A stretch of 64,000 bases of DNA from Moniliella sp. 'wahieum' (lineage: Eukaryota; Basidiomycota; Moniliellomycetes; Moniliellales; Moniliellaceae): contig RSEE01000049.1 of assembly GCA_003971905.1 (NCBI GenBank), positions 310,001 to 374,000 on the forward strand, in the 5' to 3' direction. The translations under genes were made by a program, and so were the position numbers. Below the pieces are notes generated by a model. It was not told the origin of the DNA, searched no databases, and saw nothing but the letters and a program-made list of their open reading frames with translations. Positions 1-12,003 of this stretch are shown here, in pieces (position 1 is the stretch's first letter; every line of letters starts with the position of its first letter).

Positions 1-957
1 CCGTGCATGTCCAACAGTTGGAAAGAAGGTCAGGGACTTCGCGAGTGAAGCTTGAAGCTAGTGGCTTGAAGCGTGAAGGTAGCACGAAGCCTAAGTGAGA
101 AAAGTGACCTAGTGACCAGAGAGTGGAGAGAGGTGGCGAAGGGAAGCATGAAAGCCCGCACGCTGCCATACGGATAAGTCCGAGAATTCGATGGGCACCA
201 GGCCAATGTGCGATGCGCCACCAAAGGCATGGCGGACGAGAGGAGCGTGAGGCCTGGGGGAGCCCATCCTTCCCTCGACCTCATCGATCTCATCAGTAGC
301 CAACTAGTCAATGGCAACGTGGTGGCGGCATGCCAGAGCCGACCAGGACAGGCCGAACCGGCCCCCAGCCAAAAAGCCTATATCATGACCTGGTCCAGCC
401 TGCGCTTGTCACATGTCACGCGTGATTCATTGGCTGGCTCCGCTCTGTCGTCACGCGTCACGAGTCACGCGTCACGCGTCATCGAGTGAGTTACGCGCTA
501 CGCTCAGCCAGGACTACCCGCCTGCCCCCCGTCGTCCTCCGCGGCTTCCCCCGCTCCGCCCTCGCGCTGACCTTCGACAGCCTGCTCGGTACTCAGGCCT
601 CCTCCGGCTCCCCATCCAATCCATTCCCTCCCTGCGTCGCACAGCATCACCCATCACGCACCACCCGCACGCATCCCTCACCCCACCGCGTATGATGTAA
701 CCCCATCCCATCCATCTCCCCCTCCGCTTCCCCCTGCCAACGTCCGTGCGCCCAGCCGATTGCGTCAGGAAGATCGTCAAGCGCTCTTGCGCGGCCAACG
801 TGCGACGGGGAACGGCTACCGGCTAACTACGCTCCACGCGCCAACACTGGGCCCGTGCAGCCATTCCGTCGCAGGCCTCAGGGCGCTCTTTACTTTCCCA
901 ACTGCACAGCCTCCCCCGCCCTCTCCCCCCAGCAGACCGTGCACGAGCCATGGACTG
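1..957. other. intergenic, no gene seen
   Basis: I see no conserved coding potential here. The stretch is rich in short direct words such as TCACGCGTCACG around 410-485, and becomes C/T-rich from about 500 onward, which is the usual look of promoter DNA ahead of a strongly expressed gene in this genome. Confidence 0.5.
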
Positions 958-1077
958 TATATAATCCCCCCGCCCGTCGTCCTTTTCCCACATCTCTTTC
1001 CCCCCACCCACCAGATCTTCTGGCACCTCCCTTTTCCAACTTTCTCTCTTCCGTTTCTTCTAGACAACACTTCAACC
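958..1077 (+). promoter_or_regulatory. TATA box and CT-rich leader of the DDR48-like gene
   Basis: A TATATAAT box lies at 958-965, about 112 bp before the ATG at 1078, followed by C-rich blocks and a pyrimidine tract ending in TTTCTTCTAGACAACACTTC just before the start. A clear TATA box plus a long CT tract suits a strongly inducible gene. The role is inferred from position only. Confidence 0.55.
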
Positions 1078-1821
1078 ATGGGCCTCTTGATTCTGTACGT
1101 GATCTACTCCCACGGTGCATACTGCTCCTTTCACCCCCTTGTACCCGTAGCCCCGCCCACGGATGCAGTCCGTCCTAACCGTCTTTCCCCCTAGGCAAAG
1201 CAATTCGCCGAGAACAAGGCACAGGAGAAGTTCGGCGGCAACAACAGCAACAACCAGTCTGGCGGCTACGGCGGTAACTCTGGCTCGGACTCGTACGGGT
1301 CGGGCAACTCTGGCTCAGACTCGTACGGCTCGGGTAACCAGTCGAGCGGCTTTGGTGGCAACTCCGGATCGGACTCGTACGGATCGGGCAACCAGTCGAG
1401 CGGCTTCGGTGGCAACTCCGGATCGGACTCGTACGGTTCCGGCAACCAGTCTGGTGGCTACGGTGGTAACTCGGGCTCGGACTCGTTCGGCTCGGGTAAC
1501 CAGTCGAGCGGCTTCGGAGGCAACTCTGGCTCGGACTCGTACGGTTCCGGCAACCAGTCTGGTGGCTATGGTGGCAACTCTGGTGGCTACGGTGGCAACT
1601 CTGGCTCGGACTCGTACGGGTCCGGCAACCAGTCCGGCGGCTTTGGCAGCAACTCGGGCTCGGACTCATACGGATCCGGCAATCAGTCCGGCGGCTTCGG
1701 TGGCAACTCGGGCGGTGGCTATGGCTCGGGCAACCAGTCTGGCGGCTACGGCGGCAACTCTGGTGGCGGCTCGTACGGATCTGGCAACCAGGGCGGCTAT
1801 GGCGGCAACAGTGGCTTCTAA
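1078..1821 (+). CDS. DDR48-like Gly/Ser/Asn/Tyr repeat stress protein
   Basis: The second exon, from 1195, reads in one open frame as AKQFAENKAQEKFGG followed by about a dozen repeats of the type GGNSGSDSYGSGNQS, ending GGNSGF and TAA at 1819-1821. Repeated SDSYGS units are the hallmark of fungal DDR48-type stress proteins, whose biochemical role is poorly defined. The first exon is short: ATG at 1078, donor GTACGT at 1095, acceptor CTAG at 1191-1194. With that donor the frame is off by one; one extra G after CTCTTG would give MGLLDS and restore it, or a weaker GTGATC donor at 1099 keeps frame. The protein would be about 215 residues, fully disordered, with no signal peptide or membrane segment. 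The composition is prion-like. Family assignment is by composition and repeat motif only. Confidence 0.6.
1095..1194 (+). other. intron of the DDR48-like gene
   Basis: Donor GTACGT at 1095-1100, possible branch sequence CCTAAC near 1174-1179, acceptor CCCCCTAG ending at 1194. The acceptor is firm because the repeat frame opens right after it; the donor is uncertain by a few bases. Confidence 0.55.
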
Positions 1822-2509
1822 ATCTAAAGAAGCTAACTGGAGGCCTCGTGACGGCCCATGGACGTCTTGCTATGCTTTGGTCGCCTGAATGTATTGATCC
1901 TGTTCGCTGAATAGAGTAGAAATGATTCCGTGTGCGTCGACAGGAGTGTCTAGAGTGATATATAGTTTGGCTTGTCAACGTTAGGATTCGTGCTCATGTT
2001 AAGAAATAAGGAGAGGTCGGTGAACAAGAGCGTGTATGTAGCTTCGTTTGGGAACAAGCTAGTGGACGCTTGGTGGTGCGCACTGCGCTTTCATTGCCGC
2101 TGAAATATATATGCAGAGCTGTGGGATTACGGATGGCGCGTCACGCGTTTCCCTAGCGAGAGCCGACATGATGTGCATGCATGATGGTTGGTGTGCCGTG
2201 GATCCAACTGCGCCTGTGTTTTAAGGGCAAGGCATCCTTGCGCAACTGCTATATCTGGTTGGACTGCCTGGTCTAGCCTCAGAGCTCGTACCGCGACGAG
2301 GCCATGGACTACGTGTGGTTACTATAGAGGTCATACCCCTGCCATTAGCCCCTGCCATTAGCAGCCAGCCAAGACGAGGAAAACAAAGCCTTCGCCGAGC
2401 CTCATAGATAATCCGAAGTGAGTCTATATAAGCTCCGAAGGGTCAACGTACCGGCCCCGACGTGCCCGTGGCCCTGCTCCGCTCACGACGTTGAACGTTG
2501 AGAGACGCG

Positions 2510-2905
2510 AATCTCTATACTGCAACCATATCATTGAAGGGGCTTAAGGCGGGACAAAAAACCGCTGCACCTAAACCGACGCCCGTTCATCCGGCGTGTG
2601 CTGCTTGTTTGTGCCAATACCGTTTAAGGAACCAGGGGAATCGCCAGGAGATCAGGTCGATTAGGACGCTCTGGTACCCGCAATCCGTTCCCATACCCAA
2701 GGAAGCGCGTGTGGATGCGGATGATCGATGAACGTGGTAGACATCTCCGAACGGTGAACCATCTTTATTGAGAGTCAGTAGTCAAATTCTTTCAGTGCCC
2801 AAGCATCTTGCCTGCTGTCTTGGTAGTATAGTATGCTCGCGTCGTCAAACCAAGGGGGGAAACGAACGGGCCGTGGGCCCGGTGGCCTCCTCGTGATGAA
2901 TGATT
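2510..2905 (+). repeat. dispersed repeat family, copy A
   Basis: This stretch matches 30142-30480 and 30880-31140 along its length. Shared blocks include CCATATCATTGA, CTTAAGG, AATCGCCAGGAGATCAGG, GCGCGTGTGGAT, ATTGAGAGTCAGTA and the end block GGGCCGTGGGCCCGGTGGCCTCCTCGTGA. The copies differ by scattered substitutions and small gaps, as expected of an old interspersed element. I see no coding domain and no clear terminal inverted repeats, so the class (solo LTR, MITE, SINE or other) is open. Confidence 0.7.
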
Positions 2906-3880
2906 GTTGATCGGTATCAAGCGGGTGCGATCGGACAACGAATCAGTGTTGCGAAGGGGAATGATGAATGAGAGTGAGCTGCATAGTGAGCACCACAAGC
3001 GTCCGAACGGGGAGGGTGTAGGGGTTGAATAAACCGGAGTTTCATCGCCACCCGCACCACCCATATCTTCTCCCAGGAGTGCGTATGCACCGGCACAGGC
3101 GAGCAAGTCACACTTATCGTTACTTGCCACACACCAAGAGGGTACAATCAGTGATCCCCCTCATCGGCCTCGTCGATCATATGGCCATTCTCGTGACACG
3201 CGAGTGGCCACGGAGAAGCGAAGGTCGGCGGTGGAGGTGGGTGCCTGGCGTGGGCATGACGCTCGGGAGCATGAGCGAAGCGGCGCGCATCAAAAAATAG
3301 CCGAGCGCTCAGGCTGCGGCGAGCTGAGTCAGTGTGCTGAGTGTGCTGATAGGGTTATGGTGGCCGATGATGCCAAGGGTGATTGATGACTCGATGACTA
3401 GGTTTAAGCTGTAAGCCTAACCAGGCGCCTTTGAACTTTGCTTATCGATTCCCACTACTCGGTTCTGATCTTCTGGCTTGGCTGCCGATCGCAAAAAAAG
3501 ACTGCGCATGGGTATTGGCACAGGGGGAGAGGATTAGGCAGGCGCTCAGCGGCCCAAGCCAATGCCCGGTGGCACTGTCAGGCGCAGACTGGGCAGATGC
3601 ACGGATGCGCAATCGCAGCTGCGGCCAAAAGAAAGACAACAGCCAACGAAACCGCATGGTCCGCTCCTCCGAACGCCCGCCCGCTGCGTGCGCTGTCTGC
3701 TCGCGCCGATCCCCCCAGGCATGGGGCCAGTGGGGCTGCGTGCACCCTGGGCCCCCGATGCATGATGCATCCTGCATGCCGCCCAGCCAGCACCAGGTGA
3801 GTCACCCCGAGGCACTGCCCAGCCCCTGGCCGCCCCCTTGCCGTAGCCGCCGCAGAGCCTGAAACGCACAGCGCTGTTAC

Positions 3881-3960
3881 ATGTTATCGATTATCGGTTA
3901 CCGGTTACCGGCCGACCAATTAACGTCAGCATTGTCGATCGATTATCGCTTGTCGCTTCC
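3881..3960 (+). promoter_or_regulatory. TTATCG/GGTTACC cluster upstream of the carboxypeptidase
   Basis: Three TTATCG words (3884, 3891 and near 3943) and a direct GGTTACC repeat at 3896-3911 lie 150-220 bp before the ATG at 4107. CGATAA is the complement of TTATCG and resembles GATA-factor sites, which often govern nitrogen and protease genes in fungi. That regulatory link is inference. Confidence 0.3.
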
Positions 3961-4106
3961 TCGGTTCATTACCCATTCCTTGTCAAGCACCTCGGCTTTC
4001 CTCGTAACCCCCATCCCACCTCGCCGCCCCCCGCCTGCCACCCACGTTGAGGCCGCCGTTTGCCTTCCGTGTGCCCTCCCGCCACCACCACCTTGCCCTG
4101 CTTGCC

Positions 4107-6076
4107 ATGGCCCAGCTCACCTCCCTGCTTGGCCTCGTCGCTCTCGCAGCCGCCGCCGTGTCGGCGCAGTTTGTGCCTGCGCCGGCCAACCTGACCACCA
4201 AGCTCGGCTTTGCCAACGTCAGTGTGCATTACAAGCAGGTGCCTGCTGGCATCTGCGAGCTGCGCGACGACGTCAAGTCCTATTCCGGCTTTGCCGAGGT
4301 CAGCCCCGGGCAAAACATCTTCTTCTGGTTCTTTGAGGCGCGCACCACCGATCCCAAGCAGGCCGAGCTTGCGGTCTGGATCAATGGCGGACCCGGCAGT
4401 TCCTCCGAGATTGGGTTGTTCCAGGAGCTTGGGCCGTGCCGCGTGCTGCCCAACGGCACGCTCGTCAACAACCCCCACTCGTACTCCGAGGTGGCCAACA
4501 TGCTCTTTATTGACCAGCCAATCTCTACTGGCTTTTCCTTTTCCGACCCCACCCGGGCTACATCAGCTCGACTGGCAACCTGATCACCCTGCCGTCGGAA
4601 GAGTGCCCCGACTATGCCCAGGCCCTCGGCACCTGCGGTACCTACTCGTCGCCCAATGTCCTCACCTCGCCCAACTCGACCGAGGCCGCCGCGTCCGACT
4701 TTTACCTTGCTCTTCAGGGCTTCCTGGGTGCCTTTCCCGAGTACAAGCGCGACCACTTCCACTTTACAACCGAGAGCTATGGCGGGCATTATGGGCCGGT
4801 CTTTTCCCATTACGTCCAGGAGCAGGCCAAGGCCAACGTGTCCGGTCACACTCCGCTTACGGTCAAGACGCTGACCATTGGGAATGGTTGGTATGACCCG
4901 GTGCTGCAGTACGAGGCCTACTACCTCTTTGCCAAGGACAATTTTTACTTTGGCACCAGCCTGTACAACACCTCTTCCCTCTCTCAGCTCGAGAACATTG
5001 TGTATGGCAAAGGCAACTGTCTCGACCAAATTCGGCAGTGTTACAAGATTGGCACGCCCGAAGTGTGCTCGGTTGCGGACAGCTTTTGCGCCAACGAAGT
5101 GGAGAATTTCTTTGATGTGTGTATCGGGCCGCGACGAGGTAAGCCTTTTTTTCTTTGCTTTTCTCCACTGTTTTTTTTTCCCGTTTTGCTCTGCTCCCCA
5201 CACCTCCAATGTGGGACTAGGAAGACTGACTGATGTGTAACTTCCCACCAGTACGATGCGCGTGAGCTGATGCCCGACCCGTTCCCCTACGAGGCCTACG
5301 TCGACTACCTCAACCAGCCCCACGTGCAGACAGCGTTGGGTGTGTACACGAACTTTTCCGAGTCGTCGACGGTAGTAGGCAACGCGTTTAGTGCGACGGG
5401 CGACGATGGGCGGGAATCAGGTACGATCCAAGATGTGCGTTCGCTTTTGGAGGAGGGGGGTGTACGTGTCGATGCTGTTGGGCGATGCAGACTACAATTG
5501 TGGTTGGTACGGCGGGTTTGGGGTGGCCAACAAGCTGAATGCGTCGGGATGGAGTCGTGCTGGCTTTGCCAACGTGTCCACCAGCGATGGTGTGGTGCAT
5601 GGGGAGACGAGGCAGACGGGCACGTATGCGTTTACTCGGGTCTTTTACTCGGGTCACGAAATCCCCTTTTACCAACCGCTCTTGGCGCTCACCCTGTTCA
5701 ACCGTACCATCAGGGCGTGTCTCTTGCGGATGGCAAAGTGGACGTCCTGCACAACTCGTCCTACCTCACCACCGGCCCTACCTCACCCACCTTCTTCGAG
5801 GGCAACAGTACGGTCCAGTGGAACGTTACGTCCCCCGATGCGACGTACAACACCACCACTGGCGCGCCCAATCCGGTCCCAGCATCGGACTCTTCTTCCT
5901 CCTCTTCTTCTTCTTCTTCTGCCGGGGCGGCGCGGCGCGCAGCAGCCGTGTTGCTGGACACCGAGACGCCCATGCTGCGCAAGAACAAGAAGAGCTTGAT
6001 GCCCAAGTTTGAGGCTCTTCTACGCACCCGCTCAGGCAGGGCGTACCCGCCACCGATGCTGATGCCTCGGGCGTAA
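4107..6076 (+). CDS. secreted serine carboxypeptidase (family S10)
   Basis: This peptidase removes C-terminal residues, normally in the vacuole or outside the cell. The start at 4107 gives a signal peptide (MAQLTSLLGLVALAAAAVSA). The oxyanion/substrate motif WINGGPGSSS, the nucleophile motif ESYGGHYGP near 4780, the aspartate motif LLGDADYNCGWYGG near 5480-5520 and the histidine motif YSGHEIPFYQP near 5647-5680 occur in the S10 order, so the full triad is present. An intron is at 5139-5251. The tail has a Ser run and a basic end. Reading frame changes at about 4550, 5117, 5450 and 5710 break the ORF; the homology continues over each. The break at 5450 sits in a G run. I treat them as sequence errors. 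Product length would be about 600 residues, normal for the family. Confidence 0.88.
5139..5251 (+). other. intron of the carboxypeptidase gene
   Basis: Donor GTAAGC at 5139, branch sequence GACTGAC near 5224-5230, acceptor CCACCAG ending at 5251. Splicing joins VSGRDE to YDARELMPDPFPYEAYVDYLN, the expected family sequence. Confidence 0.8.
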
Positions 6077-6927
6077 AGTAAACGGCAAGAGACTAATGTT
6101 TGCGAGGGGACGAATCTCACCGTGGGCCAATGGGCCAATGGGCCAATATTAGGCCAGTGGGCCAGACTGATGCACTTTCTCTGCGTCGCAGGAACGTTGG
6201 CACGGCACGTTGAGCGTTCGAGCATGAGCGTTCAACTGTGGACTGTGAGTGTTGGGGAGCGGCTAGTCCTTCTTTTGATATTAATGGCATTTGATGGTAT
6301 TGGATGGTATGTGTACTGCTGGTGGTGGGGTTGGTTGATGGGGTAAGAGGGAGACCGAGCAATGGGTTTAGGGTAACAAGGGGGCAAGGCAAGGCAGGGT
6401 AGGGCAGGGCAGGCTATTTTCCCGTTCGCTTTATGGTGCCCCCCCAACCACCTATACCCGTATTTACTGTTGGTCTATCCACATGGCACGGGACTTTGTT
6501 CCACTCAGTTTGCTCTTTTCTTTGCTTTCATGTTAGTTGCCCAGCGGACTTGTGCATGTTGTGGGACAAAGGAGGAAAGTGCCAGCCCCGGCGCTAGGTA
6601 GCATTGAAGCAGTACATGTACTTCCCGTCCAAGCCAGGCTTATAGTGCTTGATCAGCTTGATCAGCTCGACCAGACCCAGCTCAACTTCACATGACAACT
6701 CACAACTGCGCATTCCTGTACGGCCCTGGCGAGCGGGAAGCAGCAAGCTACGTAGCTATGTGTACGGCAGACAAGCCAGGCAAGCAGAGACCAATGGATG
6801 CATCAGTGGGTTAAGGGAGAGTGCTGAACACATTTTGCATGCTGCATTTTTTGGGTGGTGGGCAAAGGGCAAGCACTGCAGGCACGACCAGCAAGTCCAG
6901 ATCCAGAGCAAGGAAGCGAAACTCCTA
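6077..6927. other. intergenic, tandem GGGCCAAT words
   Basis: No gene is seen. At 6123-6146 the 8-mer GGGCCAAT (a CCAAT core) occurs three times in tandem, followed by GGCCAGTGGGCCAG. It lies downstream of the carboxypeptidase and between two 3' ends, so a promoter role is not obvious. Confidence 0.45.
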
Positions 6928-9900
6928 TCAATCATATCCTATCCGGAGCCAGCTAAGCACGCGAAGTGGTTTGGACGAGGGCGAGGCGGTTGAAGCTGTA
7001 GTGCGAACGGGGTGGGATCGGACGGGACCCGGTTTGCCCGATTGGAGCAACGGGTGAGCCTCAACGGCCGCTGGTCCCATCTTATCGTAATCCTGCAACA
7101 ACAAGCGTACCTGGCCCAAGATGGGAGCTGGGAAAGCGCGTTCGTGCATCCGTTCCAGGAGCCACTGAGCTGGTTCGAGGTGGCCGGCAGAAAGTTCCGT
7201 TTGGATCATGGCAATGTACGTTGACGGTTCGCGGAACGTGCGTGCCCAAGGGTTAGTTGGGCTCGGCGGGACGGGCGGGAGGATACGGCGTCCGAGGCAG
7301 CGGCGGCAACAGCGTCCGTTTGGCCTGGGAGCAGTTGGGCGTAGTACGAAGGAAGTTTCAACGCATCTTTCTTGTTACCCTTTCCGTCGGCCCGGCTGGC
7401 ATGGTTGCCAATGGCCGCGACGCCGGTCGGGGGGTCGTTCATTGAAGCAAACACCCTCCTGGCTTCGGTCACACCATGTTCCCCGTTGGCGCCAAACGCG
7501 CGGATGGCCACATTGGCGTGGTAGGCGGTGAACCGGACGCCCTGGCCAGCCAAGCGGTGAAAAAGTCGTACAGCAAGTCCACAGCTTGTGGTGCCGTACA
7601 CCTCCATCATGTTGGTGGCAAAACTGCATCAGGGAGAGCTTAGCGCCGCGCCGGCCCGAGAGGGGTGTGATCGAGTCGTAGATCCCCTGCGCTTTGGTGA
7701 GATCGTTCTGCTTGGTACCGTACGAGGTGATGAGAGTGGCAAGGTGCGTGCCCTCGACTGCATTCACCGCTGCAATTTCGTTAAACGTCTTCAATGCTTG
7801 GCCTCCTCGACTGGCTCGATCAGTCCGTACGTCCAGCAGCAGCTTCCAAGTGTACCCCGAGAAGGAGAGTTTGTGGGCGCGCATCTTTCCAGGTACTCCA
7901 GCGCCGAGGCACGGTCGCCTTGACGGACGTAATGGCCAATGAGCGTGTTGTACGGAGCAGGCGAGGGACGGAAGTCTGGCGCTGTTCCATCAGCTGGAAA
8001 AAGTGGAGCGTGCTTGATCTCCCACGACGAACAAAGGCATTGACCAACGCACCATACTGATGGACGAAGGCTTAATCTTGTGTGCCAGCATCATCTTGTA
8101 GTACGCAAGTGCCGTCTCGGCGCGGCGGGCGGCGCGACTGAAGTATGAGATGATGGTGTGAAGAGGTAAAGGTTGGGCTTGACGCCCAAACGGATCGCCT
8201 CATCAAACAGTTCTTTCGATACCAGCACCTCGTCCGTCGTCACCTTGCTCGCAGCGATCAGTGACCGTACGCATCCGCCGAAGGAATTTGTCCCGCATTG
8301 ACCAGAGAGATGACGTGCGGTTGGCCAGGCGGCACTGACCCGAATGAGCCGCAGCGCAGATCATTGCATTCTCCAACTCGACCCATGCACTGGCCTGGAC
8401 ACTCGTGCCTCCAAGCTACGAACCACATGCGAGCCCAAGAGGTAGAGCAGACGCACGTGGTCCATATCTCTCTTCACCCCTGTGAGGTTGATCAGCGCAA
8501 CAATAAAAGGAATGGGGGGGGTAAGTGCCCTTGCGTGCGCTCTGAAGGAGCATCTCCCACAGCATGCGGCCATCGCCCTTACCCCCGCTCGGACCGCCCG
8601 AGGTGTAAAGAGTGTGTGCCTGACCACCCAGCTCATCGCTCAGCGTCTTGACCGGGGCGAACTCCAAAGCTGGATCGCTCGACACGGTCTCGGACGGCTG
8701 CACGGGCCCAGCGCCTTGAGTGCCCGCTCGGACAGCTGCGGCAACTCCGTCTCTGGCTGGGGTGCAAGAGAGGTTCCTCCTCGCCAGCCGCGGTGTCCCA
8801 GGGTTTGCTGTGTACCATGCGGAAGTAGGAGGGATTGATCTTTTCCAGCAGGGGACCACCTCGCTCTCGGGGTACCGCGCGGAAAGGATTTCAAAGGCCT
8901 GCTCCACGTCCGGACGAACAAGGTGAGGGCGCTTCGGCTTGGCGTCAGTTTGACGGCGGCCAACTGGAGCATGGCGGGCGTAGCACGAGCATAGTCCTCC
9001 GCAAGCATCCCGAGCCCCGAAGAGGTCACACGGGCCAGATCAGGCTCGAGCTGTTGCTCCTCCAACGCAAAGGCACGGACAAGAATCGTCCACTCGTCAG
9101 GCGAAAAATGAGTAATGACGTTGTCCCGGTCCTCGGTTTGATCTGACGGTAGAGCAGGGCGAGCCTGGTGGCCCAAAGGTGGGCACGCGGCAGCGCCTGC
9201 GTCTTGCTCACACACCGTGCAAGAGCGATGGGTACAGCTGCACATGGGGGTAAACGTGTGGAGCGTGTAGTAGAGCAAGGCGGCGGCGCGGGGCTAGCCT
9301 CATCGGCCGGGATACGCCGATTGAGACGGATGAGGTGAAGCATGCGCTTCGCCACAGCCGCCAACGTACGCCGCTTCGTCGGGTTACGAGAGCGCTCTTC
9401 CTCAAGAGGAACTCTTGACTTCCACCGAAACAGACATGATCTGCTGCAAGACATGCGTCAAGAGCGAAGCAGCGTCGGCAGCCCGGCCATAACTCATGCA
9501 CTTGTCCACGAGGAAAACAGATTCGAGACAAACTGAGGCTCCTTTGGCATCTCAAAAAGGCGCTGTCCTCTACCTGGGAGAAGGCAGATCCGACCAAGGA
9601 CAACAGCGCATCGGTTTGCGCCTCATCCATCTTGGCTACCACTGCGGGCGAAAGCAGTTTTTCGATAAAGTCAAGGTGGGTACGCGTAGCCCCCTGGTGC
9701 CTTCACTCAGGTCGTTCGCAATGACCTTGAGCACGCGGGCGTACGAGCCAGTCTTCTGGCCCTCCTCCCAAAGAGTGTCATCCTCAGCAGTAGCAGCATC
9801 GGCGTACTCTGGGACAAGGAAATGGGCCCTCCAAAGATGGGAGTGCCACACCCTCCTCTGCGCTAAGCAACGCATTGTACCACTCGGTAGCTGTCGGCAC

Positions 9901-12003
9901 ACCTTGGGTAGCAGCAAGACAACGAGCATGATGCTCACTGTTTCCCGCGTGGGCGGAGGGGTGTGGAGCCCCAATTGGGGTGGGGGTGTTCGGCCTGTTC
10001 GTCGAGCATGCGCTGAAGAGTGCAATTGCGCCCTCAGCAGGCCTAGAAGGAGTGGGCATGGATCATACCGTCCAGACAGAAACAAGTGGGTTTGCAGTGC
10101 GCAGGGCCGCGTCGCGGAAGACACCATTCGACTTGTCGACAAACGGAAGCTGCGAACGTTCCTCACGCCCGGCTGTTCTGGTATCAGGATCCAGGGTCCA
10201 GTGGGGCAAAGCAGCATCAAACACGCTCTGCAGCACTTCGAGTGCGTCCGCTTTCCATGCATTCTCCTCGCTAAGAGGGGCAATGACATGTTGCGACAGA
10301 GGCTTGCGCGAGTTGACGTTCAGTTCCGAGGGCTTGAGTAGCTTTTTGCCAACAAGGGAACTGAGGATAAGTGAGAACATCTTGGGCTCAAGGTAGTCCT
10401 CTGGTAGCGACTCGTTCTCTTGCATCAACGCCAGCACCTCCAACGCAACGCGAGCGTCGCTCCTTCTGGCCGCAACCTGCAAAAGGGCATTGTACGCCCA
10501 CGGGGCATTTGGCTGAAGGTCGGGTCCGCATTGATGGCATGGAGGAGCGACATGGCAAAGTCAAAGCTGGTCACGGCTTGGAAAGAACCGCGTTGACGTC
10601 AGCGGCTCCCTCCTCCACTTCGCCCTCCTCGTACTCGCTCTCCAATGATTCGCCGGTGGATGCTTCCTTGCTTTCAGGGATAGAAAGCAGCTCATAGAGA
10701 GACGGAGGGACCATGTCGTACGGATTCGTTGCAAGGAACTCGATGATTTGGGCACGAGTGTTTGTTGATCCCGTTGTAGGTAGCGTCGCGCGCATCCAGT
10801 TGAGTACCTCTTCCTTTGGCAGCATCTGGTCCGGAGGGGCCGAGGAGTTCAACGCGGCGAGAAGGAGGAAGGTGATGCGCCCATTAAAGAAGTTGGTCCG
10901 CTGGTCAACAGGCACGGTGAGTGCTTGTTTGAACACACTTTTGGTCTTCGCCAGCACGTCTTGCGGCCGGCCTTTCCCGGGAAAGCGGAATTGGAACAAT
11001 AGCGAGCGTACTTTGGTTTCCAAAGACGCAAGCTTAGCCCGGGTGGAATCATCAAGGGGTGCCATTTTCACGCCGCGCGTCCACGGGGGGCTGTTGGACA
11101 TATCGGCGAGCGAGTCGGAAATGCGCTTGACCAACGCCTCGGTCTCTTCCATGTCAAGCTGGCGTAGCGTAGCCCGGGTCGCTTTCCAAGCTCATGGGTG
11201 TAGGGCTCTCCTCCGGACCCAGGGGGGCGTCGTCGGTGGAAGCGACCGAAGCGTACCCACGCGCCGAGATCCGGGACCCCAAGCTGGAGGCACGGGGACG
11301 GGTAGCGCGGCTGCGAATTGTGGCAGAAGACTCGTGGGCCACTGCATAGAGCAGCTGCTCGACCGCGGCCGACTGACGAACGCGGCGGTTGGACCTGGCG
11401 GCCGAAGCACCGGCAGCACGGGGAACGGCCTTCTTGCGGTGGGCTGATGGCTCAATCAGTCTTGGACCAGCAGTGTGAAGATTGGAGAAGAGACGGGTTA
11501 GACGTTCTTGAACCTGAGCATTGGAGGGGTTGAGCAAGATGCGTGTCTCAGGCGCGTGCTGCAGGTTGCCGCGGGGGTGGGGCAGAGTGCGCGGCTGGGC
11601 GACAACGAGACGCGAGCGGAGACGGAAATGGTCTTGTTCCGAGTCATCCGTCTCGGCAAACGCATTTGACGGAAGGTTCTGCACCGTTGGGCTCTGGGCA
11701 AGCAGATGCTACACACAACGCCGGTCAGCAACCAGGAAAAAGAGAGGAGGATGGGAAACGTACTTGGTAGCTGCCATGCCAGGCACCGCTGGTGCTGCCG
11801 CCGGCGCCTGCACCGGCTGAGGCGCCAGCAGAGGCGCCGAGGGCAGAGCTAGCACCGGAAGCAGCGGTGGATGCGCCAGCCACGACGCCACCGACAGTGG
11901 CAACGGTGGCAGTGGTGACACCATTCGCGGCATTGGATGCGGCGTTGGCGCCTGCGGCGGCGAAGCGCGCCAGGTGGATGGCAAGCTTGGAGGGGAGGGG
12001 CAT
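6928..12003 (-). CDS. large PPR-like, probably mitochondrial, protein (frame-broken)
   Basis: A run of minus-strand open blocks follows one another in order over 5 kb. The N-terminus from the ATG at 12003 (MPLPSKLAIHLARFAAAGANA) is Ala/Arg rich and could be a mitochondrial presequence. An intron at 11709-11763 joins it to the next block. Later blocks read as alpha-helical hairpins of PPR type, for example TLATLITSYGTKQNDLTKA near 7740 and FTAYHANVAIRAFGANGEHG near 7500. The end is TGA at 6928-6930. Such fungal proteins bind organellar transcripts or mitoribosomes. At least eight frame changes interrupt the span (e.g. near 11153, 10560, 10060, 9640, 9280, 8900, 8050 and 7880). That it is one gene rather than two is inferred from continuous helical coding on one strand; the exact family is uncertain. 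Confidence 0.6.
11709..11763 (-). other. intron of the PPR-like gene
   Basis: On the minus strand the donor is GTACGT beginning at 11763 and the acceptor GTGTAG ends at 11709. Joining gives SGAWHGSYQ followed by HLLAQSPTVQNL in one frame. Confidence 0.65.

Larger units (their letters stand above)
1822..4106. other. intergenic with one dispersed-repeat copy
   Basis: No gene is supported. 2510-2905 carries a copy of a repeat that recurs near 30.1-31.1 kb (listed separately). From 3881 to 3960, just ahead of the carboxypeptidase gene, there are repeated TTATCG words and a tandem GGTTACC pair at 3896-3911. Confidence 0.5.

Noticed and set aside
1175-1978. Ser/Arg-rich frame antisense to the DDR48-like gene
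   Set aside because: It mirrors the repeat units of the sense gene, which has the better codon pattern, start context and stop.
6363-6376. GTTTAGGGT as telomere-like sequence
   Set aside because: A single TTAGGG copy without an array is chance.
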